DNA from: Pseudomonadota bacterium
Lineage (GTDB): Bacteria; Bdellovibrionota; Bacteriovoracia; Bacteriovoracales; Bacteriovoracaceae
Direction of reading: 5' to 3'
NCBI GenBank assembly: GCA_023432655.1
Contig: JAEYUK010000204.1
Span: forward strand, 1-9,122
DNA length: 9,122 bases
In this document: piece by piece, positions 7,312 through 9,122 of the stretch
Position numbering within the stretch: the first letter of the stretch is position 1
How the letters are laid out: each line of letters starts with the position of its first letter
Translations under genes and position numbers: made by a program
Notes under the pieces: generated by a model
What the model was told of the DNA's origin: nothing
The model's input: only the letters and a program-made list of their open reading frames with translations
Database searches by the model: none

Positions 7312-7483
7312 CCAGGGTGAGTTAAAAGAAGTATCGGTCAAAATTGAAGTAAAAGTCGCCGAAGATTTACAAACAATGGCCACAAACAGCGGGTTGAGTG
7401 TGGATGATATCGTGACAATTGCTCTTAAACGCTTCCGTTCTTCCCATTCAGATTATCTAAAACAAGTTCCTCATATCGATTAA
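7292..7483 (+). CDS. Small ribbon-helix-helix-like protein
   Basis: 63 aa. The core EVSVKIEVKVAEDLQTMATN followed by SGLSVDDIVTIALKRFRSSH has the beta strand, helix A and helix B order of a ribbon-helix-helix fold: an alternating hydrophobic/charged strand, then two amphipathic helices joined by SGLS. A basic patch (KRFR) follows. The start ATG at 7292 lies inside the last 20 bp of the preceding gene, with GAGAGG as SD, typical of translational coupling. It ends the mrp operon and is followed by a terminator hairpin. It could be an autoregulator or a small adaptor to the DUF4388 protein; neither is shown by the sequence. No toxin gene is adjacent, so an antitoxin role is unlikely. Confidence 0.7.
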   Translation: MKSQKHNQGELKEVSVKIEVKVAEDLQTMATNSGLSVDDIVTIALKRFRSSHSDYLKQVPHID

Positions 7484-7488
7484 GGCCT

Positions 7489-7564
7489 AACGCTCAGCAC
7501 TTGATGAAAAATTTAGAAACGAAGTAACTAAAAGTAATTATTCATTATGTGCAGAGCGTTTTTT
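7489..7564 (+). terminator. Long stem-loop with U-tract at the end of the mrp operon
   Basis: AACGCTC (7489-7495) pairs with GAGCGTT (7554-7560). After an A-A mismatch GCAC pairs with GTGC, and after a T-T mismatch TGATGAA pairs with TTCATTA (one G-U), giving 18 pairs. The loop itself has a short TTTAG/CTAAA stem. Six T follow (7559-7564). It acts as a terminator; its length (72 nt) is unusual and could also make a stable 3'-end RNA. Confidence 0.7.
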
Positions 7565-7596
7565 GTATCGGATCGAGGTTACAACGTTTTAACGTG

Positions 7597-7626
7597 TTGA
7601 CGGCGTTGTTGGCCCTGTGATATTTT
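7597..7626 (+). promoter_or_regulatory. Candidate upstream promoter
   Basis: TTGACG (7597-7602, 5 of 6 to consensus) and TATTTT (7621-7626, 4 of 6) are spaced by 18 bases. If used, transcripts would start near 7633 and have a leader of about 150 nt before 7784. Weak evidence. Confidence 0.3.
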
Positions 7627-7667
7627 TCCTTTCTACCGCTAAAAACCCAATAATTTCAAGCACTTAC

Positions 7668-7706
7668 TTAACACAATCTTAACACAATCCTGACATTTCT
7701 TGACGT
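7668..7706 (+). promoter_or_regulatory. Array of 11-bp repeats, pho-box-like operator
   Basis: TTAACACAATC occurs twice head to tail (7668-7678, 7679-7689). A third unit at 7690 begins CTGACA and a fourth at 7700/7701 reads TTGACGT, so TTAACA-like half-sites recur about every 11 bp. That is the spacing of tandem sites bound by OmpR/PhoB-family response regulators (TTAACA-N5 repeats for PhoP of Bacillus, CTGTCA-type for PhoB). It lies just upstream of a possible -10 (TATAAA, 7729-7734) and of the secreted-protein gene at 7784. The regulator is unknown. Confidence 0.55.
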
Positions 7707-7727
7707 GATTTCTGGCAAATCCGAGGG

Positions 7728-7734
7728 CTATAAA
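7728..7734 (+). promoter_or_regulatory. Candidate -10 element of the first secreted-protein gene
   Basis: CTATAAA fits a -10 hexamer (TATAAA). No good -35 is found 16-18 bases upstream (TGATTT at 7706-7711); the TTGACG at 7700 is too far, at 23 bases. This is expected for an activator-dependent promoter next to the repeat array. The leader would be about 45 nt, with the SD AGGAG at 7773-7777. Confidence 0.4.
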
Positions 7735-7783
7735 GCTGCAACTTCAACAACGAAGTAACCATTAACCCTCATCAGGAGATCCT

Positions 7784-8374
7784 ATGAAAACGCTCGCAAT
7801 CGCTTTCACACTCGCTGCTTCTTTTAACTCTTTCGCAGGAGTTATCTACTCAAACACTGCTGACCTCAGCACTTCAGCTTCTCAAATTAAACTTACTGAC
7901 GCAGAGTATCGTTTAATCCCAACTAAAACTGAAACTCGTTGGATCCCTGGATGTGTTGCTACTGGTGATCGTCACCCAATTGAGTGTCAAGAAACTGTAG
8001 TTCTTGAATCTCAACCGGTAATCACTGCTAACGTTTCTTATAAAGATTCAATGTTCCAGGAAGAAGGCAACATGAAGAGAAACCTAGCTCTTAACCTTCG
8101 TCTTGAAGATTTCTCTGCTGAAGATGTTGAAGCTCTTAAAGGTGCTTACCCAACTTGGGCACACCCTTTCTCTTCTGCCGGCAAAGCTTTTGCTGCTAGA
8201 AACTTAGAGCTTCAAGTTGTTAAAGCTCAAAGAACAATCCAAGTAGTAGACGTTCGTAACTCTAAAATCTGCCGCACTCTTGAGAACGGTGAGATGGAGC
8301 CAGGATGCGTAGAAAACATCGTCTACAAGCCAGCTCTTACAACTGTTAAAGAAGTAACAGTACTTACAAAATAA
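7784..8374 (+). CDS. Secreted four-cysteine protein, paralogue A (unknown function)
   Basis: I do not recognise a family. 196 aa with a signal peptide MKTLAIAFTLAASFNSFA, cleavage likely after Ala18 (SFA|G), giving about 178 residues in the periplasm or outside. Only four cysteines occur: 57 and 68 (GC-x10-C), 163 and 175 (C-x11-GC). The spacing suggests two disulfide-closed hairpins. The two halves look alike around them: CQETVVLESQPVITANV near the N-terminus and CVENIVYKPALTTVKEV near the C-terminus. Between them lie NLRLEDFSAEDVEALKGAYP and a helical stretch. Strong SD (AGGAG) and codons of highly expressed genes (CTT, GCT, GTT, AAC, CGT). It lies behind the pho-box-like array and is followed by a perfect terminator and then by its 81%-identical copy. 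Confidence 0.85.
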   Translation: MKTLAIAFTLAASFNSFAGVIYSNTADLSTSASQIKLTDAEYRLIPTKTETRWIPGCVATGDRHPIECQETVVLESQPVITANVSYKDSMFQEEGNMKRNLALNLRLEDFSAEDVEALKGAYPTWAHPFSSAGKAFAARNLELQVVKAQRTIQVVDVRNSKICRTLENGEMEPGCVENIVYKPALTTVKEVTVLTK

Positions 8375-8381
8375 CTCGCGA

Positions 8382-8408
8382 GGCCGGTCACTGACCGGCC
8401 TTTTTTTT
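8382..8408 (+). terminator. Intrinsic terminator between the two paralogues
   Basis: GGCCGGTCA and TGACCGGCC (9-bp perfect arms, 8382-8400) are followed by eight T. It begins only 8 bases after the stop of the first copy. Only 43 bases separate it from the second start codon, so copy B may depend on readthrough. Confidence 0.95.
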
Positions 8409-8451
8409 AACCAATTAACGGGGCTTACCCACCATCAGAACAGGAGATTTT

Positions 8452-9042
8452 ATGAAAATGCTCGCAATCGCTTTCACACTAGTCGCTTCAGTTAACTCTT
8501 TCGCAGGAGTTATCTACTCAAACACAGCTGACCTCAGCACTTCAGCTACTCAAATCAAACTTGCCGACGCTGAATACAGAATGATTCCAACTAAAACTGA
8601 AACTCGTTGGATCCCAGGATGTGTTGCTACAGGTGAGCGTCACCCGATTGAGTGTGAAGAAACTGTAGTTCTTGAGTCTCAGCCAGTAATCACAGTTAAC
8701 GTTTCTTACAAAGATACTATGTTTCAAAGAGAAGGAAACATGAAAGAGAACTTAGCTCTTAACTTCCGTCTTGAAGATTTCTCTGCTGAAGACGTAGCTT
8801 CTCTTAAAGCTGCTTACCCAACTTGGAGAAACCCATTCTCAACTGCTCGTAGAGATTTCGTAAGAAAAAATCTTGAGCTACAAGTTGTTAAAGCTCAGAG
8901 AACAATTCAAGTTGTAGACGTTCGTAACTCTAAACTTTGCCCAATCATGGAATCTGGTATGCCAATGCCTGGATGTGTAGAGCGTATCGCTTACAAGCCA
9001 GCTCAAACTACTGTTAAAGAAGTTACTGTACTTCAAAAGTAA
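8452..9042 (+). CDS. Secreted four-cysteine protein, paralogue B (unknown function)
   Basis: A tandem duplicate of the gene at 7784, also 196 aa without any indel; 159 of 196 residues are identical by my manual count. The signal peptide (MKMLAIAFTLVASVNSFA) and all four cysteines (57, 68, 163, 175) are kept. Blocks TRWIPGC, HPIEC, VVLESQPVIT, LEDFSAEDV, AYPTW and LELQVVKAQRTIQVVDVRNSK are unchanged. Differences cluster at 131-139 (SAGKAFAAR to TARRDFVRK) and 162-172, where the second copy is more basic and Met/Pro-rich, which hints at a diverged binding surface. SD ACAGGAGATTTT. It has no obvious promoter of its own in the 77-bp gap, and its codon use is as strongly biased as that of copy A. 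Function unknown. Confidence 0.85.
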   Translation: MKMLAIAFTLVASVNSFAGVIYSNTADLSTSATQIKLADAEYRMIPTKTETRWIPGCVATGERHPIECEETVVLESQPVITVNVSYKDTMFQREGNMKENLALNFRLEDFSAEDVASLKAAYPTWRNPFSTARRDFVRKNLELQVVKAQRTIQVVDVRNSKLCPIMESGMPMPGCVERIAYKPAQTTVKEVTVLQK

Positions 9043-9065
9043 TTTTTGCGAGTGGTAACAGTGGG

Positions 9066-9096
9066 GGCCCGCGAGAAATAGCGGGCCGTTTTTTTT
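9066..9096 (+). terminator. Intrinsic terminator after paralogue B
   Basis: GGCCCGC (9066-9072) pairs with GCGGGCC (9081-9087) around GAGAAATA, followed by eight T (9089-9096). It ends the two-gene unit. No gene is visible in the last 26 bases. Confidence 0.93.
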
Positions 9097-9122
9097 GGAT
9101 TTAAGTGCGCGCATCTTGCTTT

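Noticed and set aside
7292..7483. RHH protein as an antitoxin of a toxin-antitoxin pair
   Set aside because: No toxin-sized partner follows; the gene is coupled to the DUF4388-like gene and is followed by a terminator.
7581..7609. ACAACG/CGTTGT inverted repeat as an operator
   Set aside because: Six-base arms separated by 17 bases in an AACG-rich stretch are too weak to support a site.
7713..7729. TGGC...GGGCT as a sigma54 promoter
   Set aside because: The spacing between GG and GC is 11, not 10, bases and the TTGC element is missing.
8878..9114. Open minus-strand frame of 78 codons at the window end
   Set aside because: It is antisense to the secreted paralogue B and runs through its terminator; shadow of biased codon use.

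Overview
The window looks like a chromosomal piece of a Gram-negative bacterium with moderate GC content. The gene content (a Slt70-type periplasmic lytic transglycosylase, Mrp, a DUF4388-like protein, a small membrane protein ending in a HAMP-like domain, and abundant small secreted proteins) suggests the Bdellovibrionota/Bacteriovoracales or a related 'deltaproteobacterial' group. This placement rests on recognised protein style, not on a marker phylogeny.

Layout. (a) 1-1436: the 3' part of pth (peptidyl-tRNA hydrolase) followed closely by ychF (Obg-like ATPase), a translation-associated pair on the plus strand. (b) 1437-2741: a 1305-bp insertion sequence that I delimit from its ends. It has 29-33 bp terminal inverted repeats (30 of 33 positions match), is flanked by TTAA on both sides, and carries one zinc-ribbon/HTH transposase of IS1/IS1595-like character. 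It sits exactly where ychF and the convergent lytic transglycosylase gene end, so both host genes use a TAA stop lying in the flanking TTAA. (c) 2742-5475: two minus-strand genes, a 697-aa soluble lytic transglycosylase with its own promoter and a 191-aa two-TM HAMP-like protein. (d) 5564-7483: a compact plus-strand operon of mrp, a DUF4388/winged-helix-like gene and a tiny RHH-like gene, with stop/SD overlaps. (e) 7484-7783: a 300-bp regulatory gap with a long terminator-like hairpin, an array of TTAACA-type half sites repeated every 11 bp (pho-box-like), and candidate promoter elements. (f) 7784-9042: two tandem paralogues (196 aa each, about 81% identical), secreted, with four conserved cysteines, each followed by a strong intrinsic terminator.

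Working together. The host genes are housekeeping functions: translation rescue, ribosome-associated ATPase, peptidoglycan turnover and Fe-S cluster delivery. The parts least explained by known biology are the TTAA-flanked element, whose ends supply terminators to both neighbours, and the tandem secreted Cys-protein pair behind a probable OmpR/PhoB-family operator. No CRISPR array, rRNA or tRNA gene was seen.
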